Origin: Patescibacteria group bacterium
GTDB taxonomy: Bacteria; Patescibacteriota; Minisyncoccia; RBG-13-40-8-A
Reading direction: 5' to 3'
NCBI GenBank assembly: GCA_018829905.1
Contig: JAHJST010000015.1
Location: forward strand, 1-35,108
Length of the DNA: 35,108 nt
Shown here piece by piece: positions 5,941 to 13,890 of the stretch (position 1 is its first letter; every line of letters starts with the position of its first letter). Made by a program: the position numbers and the translations under genes. The notes under the pieces were generated by a model. The model had not been told where the DNA came from. It was given only the letters and a program-made list of their open reading frames with translations, and did no database searches.

Positions 5941-6471
5941 TTATTCAGAACCTGCTGCTTTTTTGCCGGTTTTTCTTCTAATTATCTCGTTTTCATAACG
6001 AATACCTTTTCCTTTGTATGGTTCAGGTTTTCTTTTAGACCTTATGTCAGCAGCAACTTGACCAACTAATTGTTTATTAATACCAGAAATAGTAATTGTG
6101 TTTTTTTCAATTTTAAATTCAATTCCATGAGGAGCTTCGATCTCAATAGGATGAGAATATCCTAAACTTAAAACTAATTTTTTTCCTTGAAGAATAGCCT
6201 TATAACCAACACCTTCATAAATTAGTTTTTTTTCAAATCCATCAGAAACACCTTTAATTAAATTAAAAATCAATGATCTCATTGTTCCCCAAATAGCAGA
6301 ATTGTTATTATTTTTTAAAATAATTTCTTTATCTTTAATTTCAACAGAAACATCAGGATGAATTGTTTCTTGCAACTCACCTCTTGGTCCCTTAACTAAA
6401 ATCAAATTATCATTGATTTTTACATCAATATTGTCTGGGATAATAATTGGTTGTTTTCCTATTCTAGACAT
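5941..6471 (-). CDS. rplF: Ribosomal protein L6 (uL6)
   Basis: 176 residues from ATG6471. A longer frame opens 19 codons upstream inside rpsH, but L6 proteins start MSRIGKxPI, so the internal Met is the better start; it falls 1 nt after the rpsH stop. Two L6 repeats are present, with the C-terminal signature QLVGQVAADIRSKRKPEPYK and GKGIRYENE, which contacts the sarcin-ricin loop region. Confidence 0.95.
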   Translation of the reverse strand: MSRIGKQPIIIPDNIDVKINDNLILVKGPRGELQETIHPDVSVEIKDKEIILKNNNNSAIWGTMRSLIFNLIKGVSDGFEKKLIYEGVGYKAILQGKKLVLSLGYSHPIEIEAPHGIEFKIEKNTITISGINKQLVGQVAADIRSKRKPEPYKGKGIRYENEIIRRKTGKKAAGSE

Positions 6472-6472
6472 A

Positions 6473-6847
6473 TTAATAAATTTTACACAAAACTTCTCCT
6501 CCAATATTTTTTCTTTTAGCTTCGCCAAGTGTCATTAATCCTTGAGAAGTTGATAAGATTATTAAACCACGTTCTTTTGAAAGCTTATTTAATTCTTTAT
6601 TGCTTGCATAAATTCTTTGTCCTGGTTTGCTTATTCTTTTCAAATTTAACTTATTCTTTCCTAAACTAACTTCTATTTCTCTTTTAATTCCTCTTCCTTT
6701 TTTAGTAACTCCAGCTAAAAATCCTTGCTTTTCTAAAATTTCAACTAAAGCATATTTAATTTTAGAAAAAGAAAAACTTACAGTTTTATGATCAACTGCT
6801 TGTGCATTACGAATTCTTGTTAACATGTCGGATATTGGATCTACCAT
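6473..6847 (-). CDS. rpsH: Ribosomal protein S8 (uS8)
   Basis: 124 residues. The S8 landmarks are [16 protein letters not shown] at the N-terminus, [14 protein letters not shown] mid-protein, and [20 protein letters not shown] near the C-terminus, which binds helix 21 of 16S rRNA. It overlaps rpsN by 7 bp. Confidence 0.97.
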   Translation of the reverse strand: MVDPISDMLTRIRNAQAVDHKTVSFSFSKIKYALVEILEKQGFLAGVTKKGRGIKREIEVSLGKNKLNLKRISKPGQRIYASNKELNKLSKERGLIILSTSQGLMTLGEAKRKNIGGEVLCKIY

Positions 6848-7026
6848 GAAGATTTTGTAATACCAGGTATTTCACCTTTATTAGCCATTTCTCTGAAACA
6901 AATTCTACATAAACCAAATTTTCTCATATAGCCATGTCTTCGACCACATTTAAAACATCTTCTCTCTTTTCTAGTAGAGAATTTTGGTTTTTTGTTTGCC
7001 TTTGCTATTTCAGATTTTCTAGCCAT
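6841..7026 (-). CDS. rpsN: Ribosomal protein S14, zinc-binding (type Z) form
   Basis: 61 residues, the short zinc-dependent form. The two CxxC pairs are in [20 protein letters not shown] (~24-43), followed by [18 protein letters not shown]. It overlaps rplE by 8 bp and rpsH by 7 bp. Confidence 0.97.
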   Translation of the reverse strand: MARKSEIAKANKKPKFSTRKERRCFKCGRRHGYMRKFGLCRICFREMANKGEIPGITKSSW

Positions 7027-7564
7027 GTTTTATAGGGAAACCTAATAAATTAAATAATTCTAATGATTCTTCTTTTGACTTAGAGTCAGTTACAATGCTT
7101 ACTTCCAAGCCAAAGTTTTTCTTGATTTTTTCTTGAGATATCTCAGGAAAAATTATACACTCTTTTATTCCAATATTCAAATTTCCTGATTGATCAACGC
7201 ATGAAAGATTTAATCCTCTAAAATCTCTTGTTCTTGGAAGAACAATATTTACTAATCGTGAAAGAAAATCATACATACGATAACCTCTTAGTGTAACTTT
7301 TAAACCAAGAGTCATTCCTTGTCTAATTTTAAATCCAGCAATTGCTTTTTTTGCTTGTCTTGGTGCTGGTTTTTGTCCAGTAATTAATGCTAAATTCTTA
7401 GCAATGTCTTCTAAAATATTTTTATCTTTAGAAATATCAACATTAATACCAATATTAACTACTGTCTTTTTAATTTTGGGCACAGATAATATATTTGTAT
7501 ATCCAAATTTTTCTTTCATTTTTGGAACAACTTCTTCTATGTATTTTTTCTTTAAATTATTCAT
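7019..7564 (-). CDS. rplE: Ribosomal protein L5 (uL5)
   Basis: 181 residues, the normal size for this 5S-rRNA-binding protein. Signatures include [37 protein letters not shown] and [10 protein letters not shown], with the C-terminal [11 protein letters not shown] close to the bacterial consensus. It overlaps rplX by 4 bp. Confidence 0.97.
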   Translation of the reverse strand: MNNLKKKYIEEVVPKMKEKFGYTNILSVPKIKKTVVNIGINVDISKDKNILEDIAKNLALITGQKPAPRQAKKAIAGFKIRQGMTLGLKVTLRGYRMYDFLSRLVNIVLPRTRDFRGLNLSCVDQSGNLNIGIKECIIFPEISQEKIKKNFGLEVSIVTDSKSKEESLELFNLLGFPIKHG

Positions 7565-7878
7565 TCTATTTCTTGTTTACATTTTTTACATGTCCTTACT
7601 TTTTTTTCTTTACCTTTTTTAACTAAAGTATATCCAACTCTTGTAGGTTTTTTACACTTAGGACAAATTAATTTTGCATTAGAAATATTAAAAGCACGAG
7701 GAACTTCTACTTTTTGTCCTTTTTCGCCTGATCTTTTAGGTTTAACATGTTTTTTAACAATATTAATATTTTCAACCATTATTTTTTTTGCTTCAGGAAA
7801 AACTTGAACAACTTTACCTGTTTTTTTCTTGTCTTTTCCTGAAATAACTAAAATTGTATCTCCGCTTTTAATTTTCAT
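7561..7878 (-). CDS. rplX: Ribosomal protein L24 (uL24) with C-terminal CxxC pairs
   Basis: 105 residues. The N-terminal KOW motif ([23 protein letters not shown]) initiates 50S assembly. The C-terminal half has CPKC (~72-75) and CKKC (~97-100) separated by about 20 residues, suggesting a zinc ribbon of the type found in many bacterial L24 proteins. It overlaps rplN by 4 bp and rplE by 4 bp. Confidence 0.96.
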   Translation of the reverse strand: MKIKSGDTILVISGKDKKKTGKVVQVFPEAKKIMVENINIVKKHVKPKRSGEKGQKVEVPRAFNISNAKLICPKCKKPTRVGYTLVKKGKEKKVRTCKKCKQEIE

Positions 7879-8240
7879 AATACTTCTTTAGCTAAAGAAA
7901 CTATTTTAACAAATCCTCTAGCTTTTAATTCTCTTGGAATTGGTCCAAAAATTCTATTACCTCTAGGAATAAATCCATCAACAATTACTGCTGCATTTTC
8001 ACTAAAGCTAATATATGAACCGTCTTCACGACGCAAAGGTTTTTTCTGACGAACAATTACAGCTTTAATAATATCTTTTTTCTTAACAGTTTTTCTTGGT
8101 TCAGCTACTTTAACAGAAGCAACAACAATATCTCCAACACGAGCATATCTTCTTTTGCTTCCCCCAAGTACTTTAATAACTCTGATGTGCTTAGCACCAG
8201 TATTATCAACTACTTTTAAATTTGTTCCAAATTGTATCAT
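7875..8240 (-). CDS. rplN: Ribosomal protein L14 (uL14)
   Basis: 121 residues, the canonical length. It begins [20 protein letters not shown] and includes the signature around [26 protein letters not shown], ending [11 protein letters not shown]. It sits at the subunit interface. It overlaps rplX by 4 bp and lies 1 nt from rpsQ. Confidence 0.97.
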   Translation of the reverse strand: MIQFGTNLKVVDNTGAKHIRVIKVLGGSKRRYARVGDIVVASVKVAEPRKTVKKKDIIKAVIVRQKKPLRREDGSYISFSENAAVIVDGFIPRGNRIFGPIPRELKARGFVKIVSLAKEVL

Positions 8241-8241
8241 T

Positions 8242-8472
8242 TTATTTCACAATCCAATTCTTATCTTTTGAAATAGGCTTAGATTCAATAATTTCAACTT
8301 TATCACCTTTTTTATACTTATTCTCTGGATCATGTGCTTTATACTTCTTAGCTGTCTTGTATCTCCTCTTATACCTAGGATGTTCTTTTATTGTTTCAAC
8401 ACTAATAACAATGGTTTTATCCATTTTATCAGAAACAACAATACCTTTTAATGTTCTTTTATTCTTTTCCAT
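8242..8472 (-). CDS. rpsQ: Ribosomal protein S17 (uS17)
   Basis: 76 residues. The OB-fold starts [20 protein letters not shown] and has the family signature [20 protein letters not shown]. It overlaps rpmC by 14 bp. Confidence 0.97.
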   Translation of the reverse strand: MEKNKRTLKGIVVSDKMDKTIVISVETIKEHPRYKRRYKTAKKYKAHDPENKYKKGDKVEIIESKPISKDKNWIVK

Positions 8473-8647
8473 TGTTTAATAAAGTTAATATTTTAGCTAT
8501 ATCTTTTTTAACTTGATGAACTTCTTTAATATTTTTTACTTTTCCACCAGCTAAATTAAATCTTAATTCTCTAAGCTTGTCCCTTAAATCAATAAGGGTT
8601 CTTTTTAATTCTGAATCTGATTTTTGTCTTAATTCTCTAATTTTCAT
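8459..8647 (-). CDS. rpmC: Ribosomal protein L29 (uL29)
   Basis: 62 residues, two helices. [20 protein letters not shown] is the typical start, and [20 protein letters not shown] the family core. L29 lies near the nascent-chain exit. It overlaps rplP by 4 bp and rpsQ by 14 bp. Confidence 0.96.
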   Translation of the reverse strand: MKIRELRQKSDSELKRTLIDLRDKLRELRFNLAGGKVKNIKEVHQVKKDIAKILTLLNNGKE

Positions 8648-9054
8648 CTTTTTACAAATTTAGTTTTAACAGGTAATTTATGCGCAGCTCTTCTCATTGC
8701 TTCACGAGCTATTTCTTCTGTTACACCATCCATTTCAAACATAATACGACCAGATGCAACAGGAACAGCATAATGATCTATGCTTCCCTTACCACCACCC
8801 ATAGGAACTTCAGCTCCTTTAGTAGTAATTGGTTTGTCTGGAAAAATTTTAATCCAAATCTTACCACCTCTTTGAACATATCTAGTCATTGATCTACGAG
8901 CAGCTTCTATTTGTCTAGAGGTTATCCAGGCTGACCCTTGAGCTTTTAGTCCAAAACTTCCGAATTTAATTTCGGAGCCAGACTTAGTAATCTTTCTGTC
9001 TCTTCTACGTCCTTTCATCCATTTTCTATGTTTTACTTTTTTTGGCTGTAACAT
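8644..9054 (-). CDS. rplP: Ribosomal protein L16 (uL16)
   Basis: 136 residues, full length. [17 protein letters not shown] opens the protein; the signature blocks are [20 protein letters not shown] and [20 protein letters not shown]. It organises the A-site tRNA binding region of the 50S subunit. It lies 2 nt after rpsC. Confidence 0.97.
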   Translation of the reverse strand: MLQPKKVKHRKWMKGRRRDRKITKSGSEIKFGSFGLKAQGSAWITSRQIEAARRSMTRYVQRGGKIWIKIFPDKPITTKGAEVPMGGGKGSIDHYAVPVASGRIMFEMDGVTEEIAREAMRRAAHKLPVKTKFVKR

Positions 9055-9056
9055 AT

Positions 9057-9704
9057 TTATTCAAAAGTTTCTCCTTTATAAATCCAGACCTTAACGCCAA
9101 TAACACCATAAGTAGTATTAGCATTAACCTGAGCATAATCAATATTAGCTCTAATTGTTTGAAGAGGTAATTTGCCTTCTTTTAACCACTCTGTTCTAGC
9201 CATTTCTGCACCATTTAAACGACCAGCAACAGAAACTTTAATTCCCATTGCTTCTTGATTTTGCATTACCTTGCTAATTGTTTGTTTTAAAACTCTTCTA
9301 AAAGGCATTCTTCTTTCTAATTGTTCAACTACGCCTTGAGCAACAATATTAGCATAAATATCTCCTTTGCGTATTTCTTCAACATCTAATTTAATAGTTA
9401 TGCCTTTAATTTTTCCTTTAAATACTTTTTTAATTAATTCTTTTTTCAAATCTTGTATTCCAGCACCGCTTCTACCAATAATTATTCCTGGTCTAGCTGC
9501 TCTAATAACAATCTGAACAGAATTAGCTGATCTTCTAATTATTACTTCATCAAGAGCAGCTTGTTTAAGTTTTTTAGTTATAAAATCTCTAATATAATAA
9601 TCTTGTTCTAGATTATCTTTAAAATTCTTTTTACCAAACCATTGTGATTTCCAATCACCAATGTTTTTTATACGAAATATTTTTGGATGTACGTTATGAC
9701 TCAT
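9057..9704 (-). CDS. rpsC: Ribosomal protein S3 (uS3)
   Basis: 215 residues. The KH domain with the GxxG-type loop is in [20 protein letters not shown]; the C-terminal domain carries [19 protein letters not shown], the basic region lining the mRNA entry tunnel, then [17 protein letters not shown]. It begins with the usual [12 protein letters not shown]. It is 2 nt after rplV. Confidence 0.97.
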   Translation of the reverse strand: MSHNVHPKIFRIKNIGDWKSQWFGKKNFKDNLEQDYYIRDFITKKLKQAALDEVIIRRSANSVQIVIRAARPGIIIGRSGAGIQDLKKELIKKVFKGKIKGITIKLDVEEIRKGDIYANIVAQGVVEQLERRMPFRRVLKQTISKVMQNQEAMGIKVSVAGRLNGAEMARTEWLKEGKLPLQTIRANIDYAQVNANTTYGVIGVKVWIYKGETFE

Positions 9705-9706
9705 AA

Positions 9707-10201
9707 TTAAAATGACTTACGTCTAAATATTTTTTTAGCTAAACTTTTAGATTTTTTATGTTGTTTAATCTCTTTGGGAGCTTTTTCAATAACTTGCTTT
9801 TTCTTTTCTTCAATCTTAACAGGCTCAACAACTTTTTTTTCTTGTTTTTTCTTTTCAATTTTAACACCCTCTTTAACTCCTAGAATTAAATCTATATGAC
9901 TAGTTCTTTTTAAAACCTCAAAAGCTCTTCCTCTAGAAACTGGTTTCCATCTTTTAAAGGGAGGGCCTTCATGAACCATAATTGATTTAATAAACAAAGA
10001 ATCTTTTTCTAAATTATATGTATTTTTAGCATTAGCAAAAGCAGAATTTAATAATTTTAAAACTGGCTCAGCAGCTCTTTTATTTAAAAACTTAAGTTGT
10101 GTTTCTGCTTCTTTAACATCTAAGCCACGTATTAAATCAGCAACCAATCTTACTTTACGTGGTGCATTTCTTAAATATTTAGCTTTTGCTTTAATTTCCA
10201 T
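9707..10201 (-). CDS. rplV: Ribosomal protein L22 (uL22) with lysine-rich tail
   Basis: 164 residues against about 110-115 usual. The L22 core (1-~110) contains KAKYLRNAPRKVRLVADLIR and VHEGPPFKRWKPVSRGRAF, the latter part of the exit-tunnel hairpin region. The remaining ~50 residues are a low-complexity K/E-rich tail ending KSLAKKIFRRKSF. Such basic tails recur in this cluster (L15, L23). Confidence 0.95.
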   Translation of the reverse strand: MEIKAKAKYLRNAPRKVRLVADLIRGLDVKEAETQLKFLNKRAAEPVLKLLNSAFANAKNTYNLEKDSLFIKSIMVHEGPPFKRWKPVSRGRAFEVLKRTSHIDLILGVKEGVKIEKKKQEKKVVEPVKIEEKKKQVIEKAPKEIKQHKKSKSLAKKIFRRKSF

Positions 10202-10202
10202 A

Positions 10203-10499
10203 TTATTTATTATCCTTAGCCTTTTGTTCTATTTCTTTTTGTATTTTACCACCATGTCTTACAAACTTACGTGTAGCAGCAAATTCACCTAATTTATGAC
10301 CAACCATATCTTCGGTAATAAATACAGGAATATGAATCTTACCATTGTGAACTCCAAAAGTAAATCCAACCATTTCTGGAGAAACAGAAGATGAACGAGC
10401 CCAGGTTTTAATAACAACCTTATCGCTTTGTTTTAATTTAGAAACTTTAATTAAAAGCTTTTCATCAATATATGGACCTTTTTTTAGTGATCTGCTCAT
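10203..10499 (-). CDS. rpsS: Ribosomal protein S19 (uS19)
   Basis: 98 residues. [16 protein letters not shown] is the canonical start, with [24 protein letters not shown] and [10 protein letters not shown] giving the family signature at the 30S head. It overlaps rplB by 4 bp. Confidence 0.97.
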   Translation of the reverse strand: MSRSLKKGPYIDEKLLIKVSKLKQSDKVVIKTWARSSSVSPEMVGFTFGVHNGKIHIPVFITEDMVGHKLGEFAATRKFVRHGGKIQKEIEQKAKDNK

Positions 10500-11332
10500 C
10501 TTTTTCCTTTACGTCGTTTAATTATAAATTTATTTGAATATTTTTTAGGTCTACGAGTCTTAACACCATAAGCTTGTTTTCCCCAGGGAGTTTTAGGACC
10601 CAAACGAAGACTAATTCCAGACCTACCTTCACCACCACCATGCGGATGATCAACTGGATTCATAGCAGATCCTCTAACTGTTGGTCTTTTCCCTTTCCAA
10701 CGAGATCTACCTGCCTTACCTATGTTTTCAAACATATGTTCTTGATTGCTTAAAGCGCCAATACTAGCCATTGATTTTATTGGAATCATTCTAACTTCTC
10801 CAGAAGGCAAAGATATTTGTGCATGATTGCCTTCAACAGACATTATTTGAGCTGAATTACCAGCAGATCTTACTATTTTACCACCATGACCAGGAATTAA
10901 TTCAATATTATATACAAATGTTCCTGAAGGAATATTTTTTAACATCATTCTATTGCCTGGTTTTAAAGGAGTTTTTTCATTAGTAATAATTTCATTTCCA
11001 ACTTTTAATTCTTGAGGAGCTAAAATATATCTTTTTTCACCATCAATATAATTTATTAAAGCTATAAAACAAGTTCTATTAGGATCATATTCAATAGAAA
11101 TAACTCTTCCTGGAATTCCAAATTTTTGTCTTTTAAAATCAATTACTCTGTATTTTTTCTTATGACCACCACCTCTGTGTCTTACGGTAATTGTGCCTTC
11201 TTTAGAACGACCAGCTCTTGATTTTTTTGTTTTTAAAAGTTTTTTAAAAGGCTTGGCTTTTTTAGTAAGCTGTTTATCACTTGCTTTTGTCATATTTCTA
11301 CGACCTGGACTTGTTGGTTTATATATTTTCAT
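10496..11332 (-). CDS. rplB: Ribosomal protein L2 (uL2)
   Basis: 278 residues, full length. It has [20 protein letters not shown] at the start of the core and the C-terminal signature [20 protein letters not shown] including the conserved His at the peptidyl-transferase-proximal loop. It is 1 nt after rplW. Confidence 0.98.
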   Translation of the reverse strand: MKIYKPTSPGRRNMTKASDKQLTKKAKPFKKLLKTKKSRAGRSKEGTITVRHRGGGHKKKYRVIDFKRQKFGIPGRVISIEYDPNRTCFIALINYIDGEKRYILAPQELKVGNEIITNEKTPLKPGNRMMLKNIPSGTFVYNIELIPGHGGKIVRSAGNSAQIMSVEGNHAQISLPSGEVRMIPIKSMASIGALSNQEHMFENIGKAGRSRWKGKRPTVRGSAMNPVDHPHGGGEGRSGISLRLGPKTPWGKQAYGVKTRRPKKYSNKFIIKRRKGKR

Positions 11333-11333
11333 A

Positions 11334-11753
11334 TTAATGTGGCATTATTTCAATTTTTTGTCCTTGTTCTAAAGTAACAATTGCTTTTTTATAACCCGTC
11401 TTAGTTCCTTTTTTGCCTCTTAACATTCTTGTTTTTGATTTAATGTTAATAATATTAACATCTTTAACCTTTACTGCATAATGGTTTTGAATAGCATTTT
11501 TAGCTTGAATCTTATTAACTCCAGGATAAACTTTAAAAACATACTTACCTTGATCAGATAAAAAAGTAGATTTTTCACTAATATGTGGCTCTTTAAGAAT
11601 TCTATAAACATCTCCTTTTTTCTTTTTAGGAGTTATGGAAGTCTTTTTGAATTCTTTTTTATCAATAATCTTTTTTTCAACCTTTTTAGGTTCTTCAATC
11701 TTAGATTCAACCTTTTTAGGTTTTTTTCTTAAAAAATCAAATAGAGCTGACAT
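11334..11753 (-). CDS. rplW: Ribosomal protein L23 (uL23) with N-terminal extension
   Basis: 139 residues. The L23 domain begins near residue 50 (ILKEPHISEKSTFLSDQGKYVFKV) and includes the rRNA-binding loop with KSKTRMLRGKKGTKTGYKKA. The first ~45 residues are a K/E-rich extension. L23 marks the exit-tunnel docking site for trigger factor and SRP. It overlaps rplD by 17 bp. Confidence 0.96.
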   Translation of the reverse strand: MSALFDFLRKKPKKVESKIEEPKKVEKKIIDKKEFKKTSITPKKKKGDVYRILKEPHISEKSTFLSDQGKYVFKVYPGVNKIQAKNAIQNHYAVKVKDVNIINIKSKTRMLRGKKGTKTGYKKAIVTLEQGQKIEIMPH

Positions 11754-12372
11754 ATGTTTCTTTAATTTTTTTAATTGATTCTTGAGATAATATTAAATAT
11801 TTAAATGAAAGTAAATCTATTACGTTTAAACTATTAATACCTATTGTTTTTAAATAAGGAAGATTTTTACTTGCTCTAATTACATTTTTATTAGAACTAA
11901 TAATTAATGCATTAGGCTTTTTAATTATTTTCTTAATAAATAAATCGATTGTTTTGGTCTTTCCTTTTTCTAATTCTAATTTGTCTACAACAATTAATTC
12001 TTTATCTCTAAACTTAGAAGAAAAAACCATAAGTAATGCTTTTCTTTTAGCCTTTTTATTTATTTTTTTATCAAAATTTCTTTCATTTCTTGGACCAAAT
12101 GTTACTCCACCACCAATCCATATTGGAGAACGAGTAGATCCATGACGAGCACGACCAGTTCCTTTTTGACGCCAAGGCTTTCTACCACCACCTCTAACCT
12201 CAGATCTATCTTTTGTGTGAGCATAAGGAATACGATTGCTAGATTTTTGAGATATAACAGCTTGATAAATTAAATCATGCTTAATTTCTAAACCAAAAAT
12301 CTCAGCAGGCAGCTTAATCTCACCAACCTTTTCACCCTGCATGTTTATTGTTTTTGCGTTTAAACTTGACAT
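11737..12372 (-). CDS. rplD: Ribosomal protein L4 (uL4)
   Basis: 211 residues. The exit-tunnel loop is evident (RSEVRGGGRKPWRQKGTGRA, then RHGSTRSPIWIGGGVTFGP), and the C-terminal part keeps the Rossmann-like fold pattern. The gene is separated from rplC by a 441-bp gap that holds a plus-strand gene, which is unusual. A TATAAT on the minus strand (12398-12393) lies about 20 nt upstream but lacks a good -35, so read-through from rplC or a weak local promoter would have to supply transcription. Confidence 0.96.
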   Translation of the reverse strand: MSSLNAKTINMQGEKVGEIKLPAEIFGLEIKHDLIYQAVISQKSSNRIPYAHTKDRSEVRGGGRKPWRQKGTGRARHGSTRSPIWIGGGVTFGPRNERNFDKKINKKAKRKALLMVFSSKFRDKELIVVDKLELEKGKTKTIDLFIKKIIKKPNALIISSNKNVIRASKNLPYLKTIGINSLNVIDLLSFKYLILSQESIKKIKETYVSSI

Positions 12373-12394
12373 GTTTAATTTTATGTATTAGTAT
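12366..12394 (+). promoter_or_regulatory. Promoter of the plus-strand gene between rplC and rplD
   Basis: TTGACA (12366-12371), a 17-bp spacer, TAGTAT (12389-12394); an alternative -10, TATTAT, is at 12392-12397. The -35 overlaps the rplD start codon (12370-12372) on the other strand, so polymerase binding here could interfere with rplD expression. Confidence 0.5.
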
Positions 12395-12421
12395 TATATA
12401 AAATAAGTTTAGGAGGTTATT

Positions 12422-12772
12422 ATGATATTTATTGCAATTTTTTGGGGTTTAATGATTTTGGTTATTCTAATAATGACGGGATCAGTAAGTATAGAAGAAC
12501 AAAGAGAAAAAAAGAAAAGAATTATTAGAGAAGCAAAAACCAGACAAATACATAAACTTTTTTCTGGACAAATAGAACCTATGATTGAAGAGGCTATAAA
12601 AACTGATAATACAGATCGATTAGAAGAAATAATGGGAATTAATAATTATATTATACTTTTAGAATCTAGGTTGTTAGATCATGGAAACACAGAAAAAGAA
12701 ACAGAAAGAGTCAAGAAAGAAATATCTAAAACAGAAAAAAGAATTTTGCGTATTCAAGAACAAAACATTTAA
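12422..12772 (+). CDS. Small membrane-anchored coiled-coil protein, unknown function
   Basis: 116 residues. An N-terminal hydrophobic segment (~2-19, MIFIAIFWGLMILVILIM) is followed by a strongly charged helical region rich in E/K/R (25-116) with a heptad-like pattern, so probably a single-pass membrane protein with a cytoplasmic coiled coil. I do not recognise the family. Expression signals are good: AGGAGG (12411-12416) 5 nt before the ATG, a TTGACA-type promoter upstream, and a clean intrinsic terminator at 12789-12814. It is encoded against the direction of the ribosomal operon, between rplC and rplD, where no gene is expected. Confidence 0.8.
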   Translation: MIFIAIFWGLMILVILIMTGSVSIEEQREKKKRIIREAKTRQIHKLFSGQIEPMIEEAIKTDNTDRLEEIMGINNYIILLESRLLDHGNTEKETERVKKEISKTEKRILRIQEQNI

Positions 12773-12788
12773 TTAAAATGGAACATAT

Positions 12789-12814
12789 GAGGAGCTTAAC
12801 GGCTCCTCTTTTTT
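12789..12814 (+). terminator. Intrinsic terminator of the plus-strand gene
   Basis: A perfect 7-bp GC-rich stem, gaggagc (12789-12795) and gctcctc (12802-12808), with a 6-nt loop and TTTTTT (12809-12814) on the plus strand. On the minus strand no U-tract follows the hairpin, so rplC transcription could read through toward rplD. The T-run abuts the rplC stop codon. Confidence 0.85.
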
Positions 12815-13389
12815 CATGACTTTATCTCAACCAATCCATTAATTGGGCCAGGAATAGCACCTTTAATAGAAATCAAATTACTTTTTTCATTAATAGAAAT
12901 TACTTTAAGACTTTTAACGCTTACTCTTTCATGGCCAAGATGACCAGCCATTTTTTTACCTTTAAATACCTTTTCTGGAAAAGCTGATCCAATAGAACCA
13001 GGCGCTCTTAAAACGTGTCTATGTCCATGAGAAGCAGGTCCGCCGCTAAATCCATGTCTTTTTACAACTCCTTGAAATCCTTTTCCTTTGGAAATAGCAG
13101 AAACCTTAACCTTATCATCAACCTTAAAAGAATCAACCTTAATCTTATCTTTTACTTTAAAATCTGTTTTATCTAGTCTAAACTCTCTTAAATGTTTATA
13201 TGATTTACCTTTTAAAGATTTTTTTTCTTTAGCTTTTTCAAAACCAATTTGAACGGCTGTATAACCATCTTTTTCTGCTTTTATTTGAGTAACAAAACAA
13301 GGACCAGCTTTAACAACGGTTACTGGAACGATTTTCCCATTAATAAATATCTGTGTCATTCCTAATTTTCTACCTAGAATAAAATTCAT
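12814..13389 (-). CDS. rplC: Ribosomal protein L3 (uL3)
   Basis: 191 residues from ATG13389. A frame opens 21 codons earlier, but L3 proteins start close to the ILGRKLGMTQIF motif, so the internal Met is preferred; no clear Shine-Dalgarno supports either start. The core signature (GFQGVVKRHGFSGGPASHGH, then HVLRAPGSIGSAFPEKVFKGKKMAGHLG) is complete. It initiates 50S assembly near the peptidyl transferase centre. Confidence 0.94.
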   Translation of the reverse strand: MNFILGRKLGMTQIFINGKIVPVTVVKAGPCFVTQIKAEKDGYTAVQIGFEKAKEKKSLKGKSYKHLREFRLDKTDFKVKDKIKVDSFKVDDKVKVSAISKGKGFQGVVKRHGFSGGPASHGHRHVLRAPGSIGSAFPEKVFKGKKMAGHLGHERVSVKSLKVISINEKSNLISIKGAIPGPINGLVEIKS

Positions 13390-13398
13390 ATAATTTAA

Positions 13399-13417
13399 AA
13401 CCAGGACTAGCCTGGCT
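13399..13417 (-). promoter_or_regulatory. Leader hairpin immediately upstream of rplC
   Basis: On the minus strand AGCCAGG (13417-13411), a 5-nt loop, CCTGGTT (13405-13399), followed by TTTAAATTAT and the rplC ATG 10 nt on. The stem is 7 bp with one G-U pair and has a short U-run. It lies in a 98-bp rpsJ-rplC gap that also has the palindrome GACTTAAGTC (13430-13439). It could be an attenuator or a translational control site. Confidence 0.45.
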
Positions 13418-13487
13418 TTAATAATGCCTGACTTAAGTCCAATGTTATACAATTGGATTTGAAAAAATAATTCGCATAATTAAATGC

Positions 13488-13829
13488 CTACATTTTGATT
13501 TCAATATCTACACCAGCAGGCAAATTTAGGTTCATTAAGGCATCAATAATTTTTGGTACAGGATTTAAAATATCAATCAATCTTTTATGGGTTCTCATTT
13601 CATACTGTTCTCTAGCTTTTTTATGAACAAAACTAGATCTAGCAACAGTATATTTTTCAATCCTGGTTGGTAATGGTACAGGACCAATTACCTCAGCACC
13701 ATATCTCTCAGCTGTCTCAATAATTTGACGGGCTGATTGATCTACGATCTTATGATCAAATGCTTTAATTTTTATCCTAAGACGCTGCTTTATTTTGTCG
13801 TCTTCAATTTCTTTCTTTTTTTCTACCAT
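13488..13829 (-). CDS. rpsJ: Ribosomal protein S10 (uS10)
   Basis: 113 residues. After a ~12-residue charged N-terminus comes the full S10 fold: [40 protein letters not shown] and [20 protein letters not shown]. It also acts as NusE in transcription antitermination in well-studied bacteria. It follows tuf, joining the str and S10 operons. A large inverted repeat precedes its start codon. Confidence 0.97.
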   Translation of the reverse strand: MVEKKKEIEDDKIKQRLRIKIKAFDHKIVDQSARQIIETAERYGAEVIGPVPLPTRIEKYTVARSSFVHKKAREQYEMRTHKRLIDILNPVPKIIDALMNLNLPAGVDIEIKM

Positions 13830-13835
13830 GATTAT

Positions 13836-13872
13836 ACAAATATATTCGAATTTTTAATCCGAATATATTTGT
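13836..13872 (-). promoter_or_regulatory. Large inverted repeat in the tuf-rpsJ gap
   Basis: Perfect 13-bp arms, acaaatatattcg (13836-13848) and cgaatatatttgt (13860-13872), with an 11-nt loop. It occupies most of the 61-bp gap and ends 6 nt before the rpsJ ATG on the minus strand. There is no U-tract after it on that strand, so a simple terminator is unlikely. In RNA it would sit over the ribosome-loading site of rpsJ. It may be a regulatory leader, an RNA processing site or a DNA operator. Confidence 0.6.
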
Positions 13873-13890
13873 TTTAATATCATCATTATC

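Noticed and set aside
6472-6528. Longer rplF start
   Set aside because: The extra 19 codons overlap rpsH and precede the universally conserved MSRIGK start of L6.
13390-13452. Longer rplC start
   Set aside because: L3 begins close to the GRKLGMTQIF motif; the upstream 21 codons have no counterpart in the family and contain a hairpin.
13831-13836. TATAAT immediately upstream of the rpsJ start codon as a promoter
   Set aside because: No acceptable -35 at 16-18 bp, and transcription would start inside rpsJ. It is part of the AT-rich inverted repeat flank.
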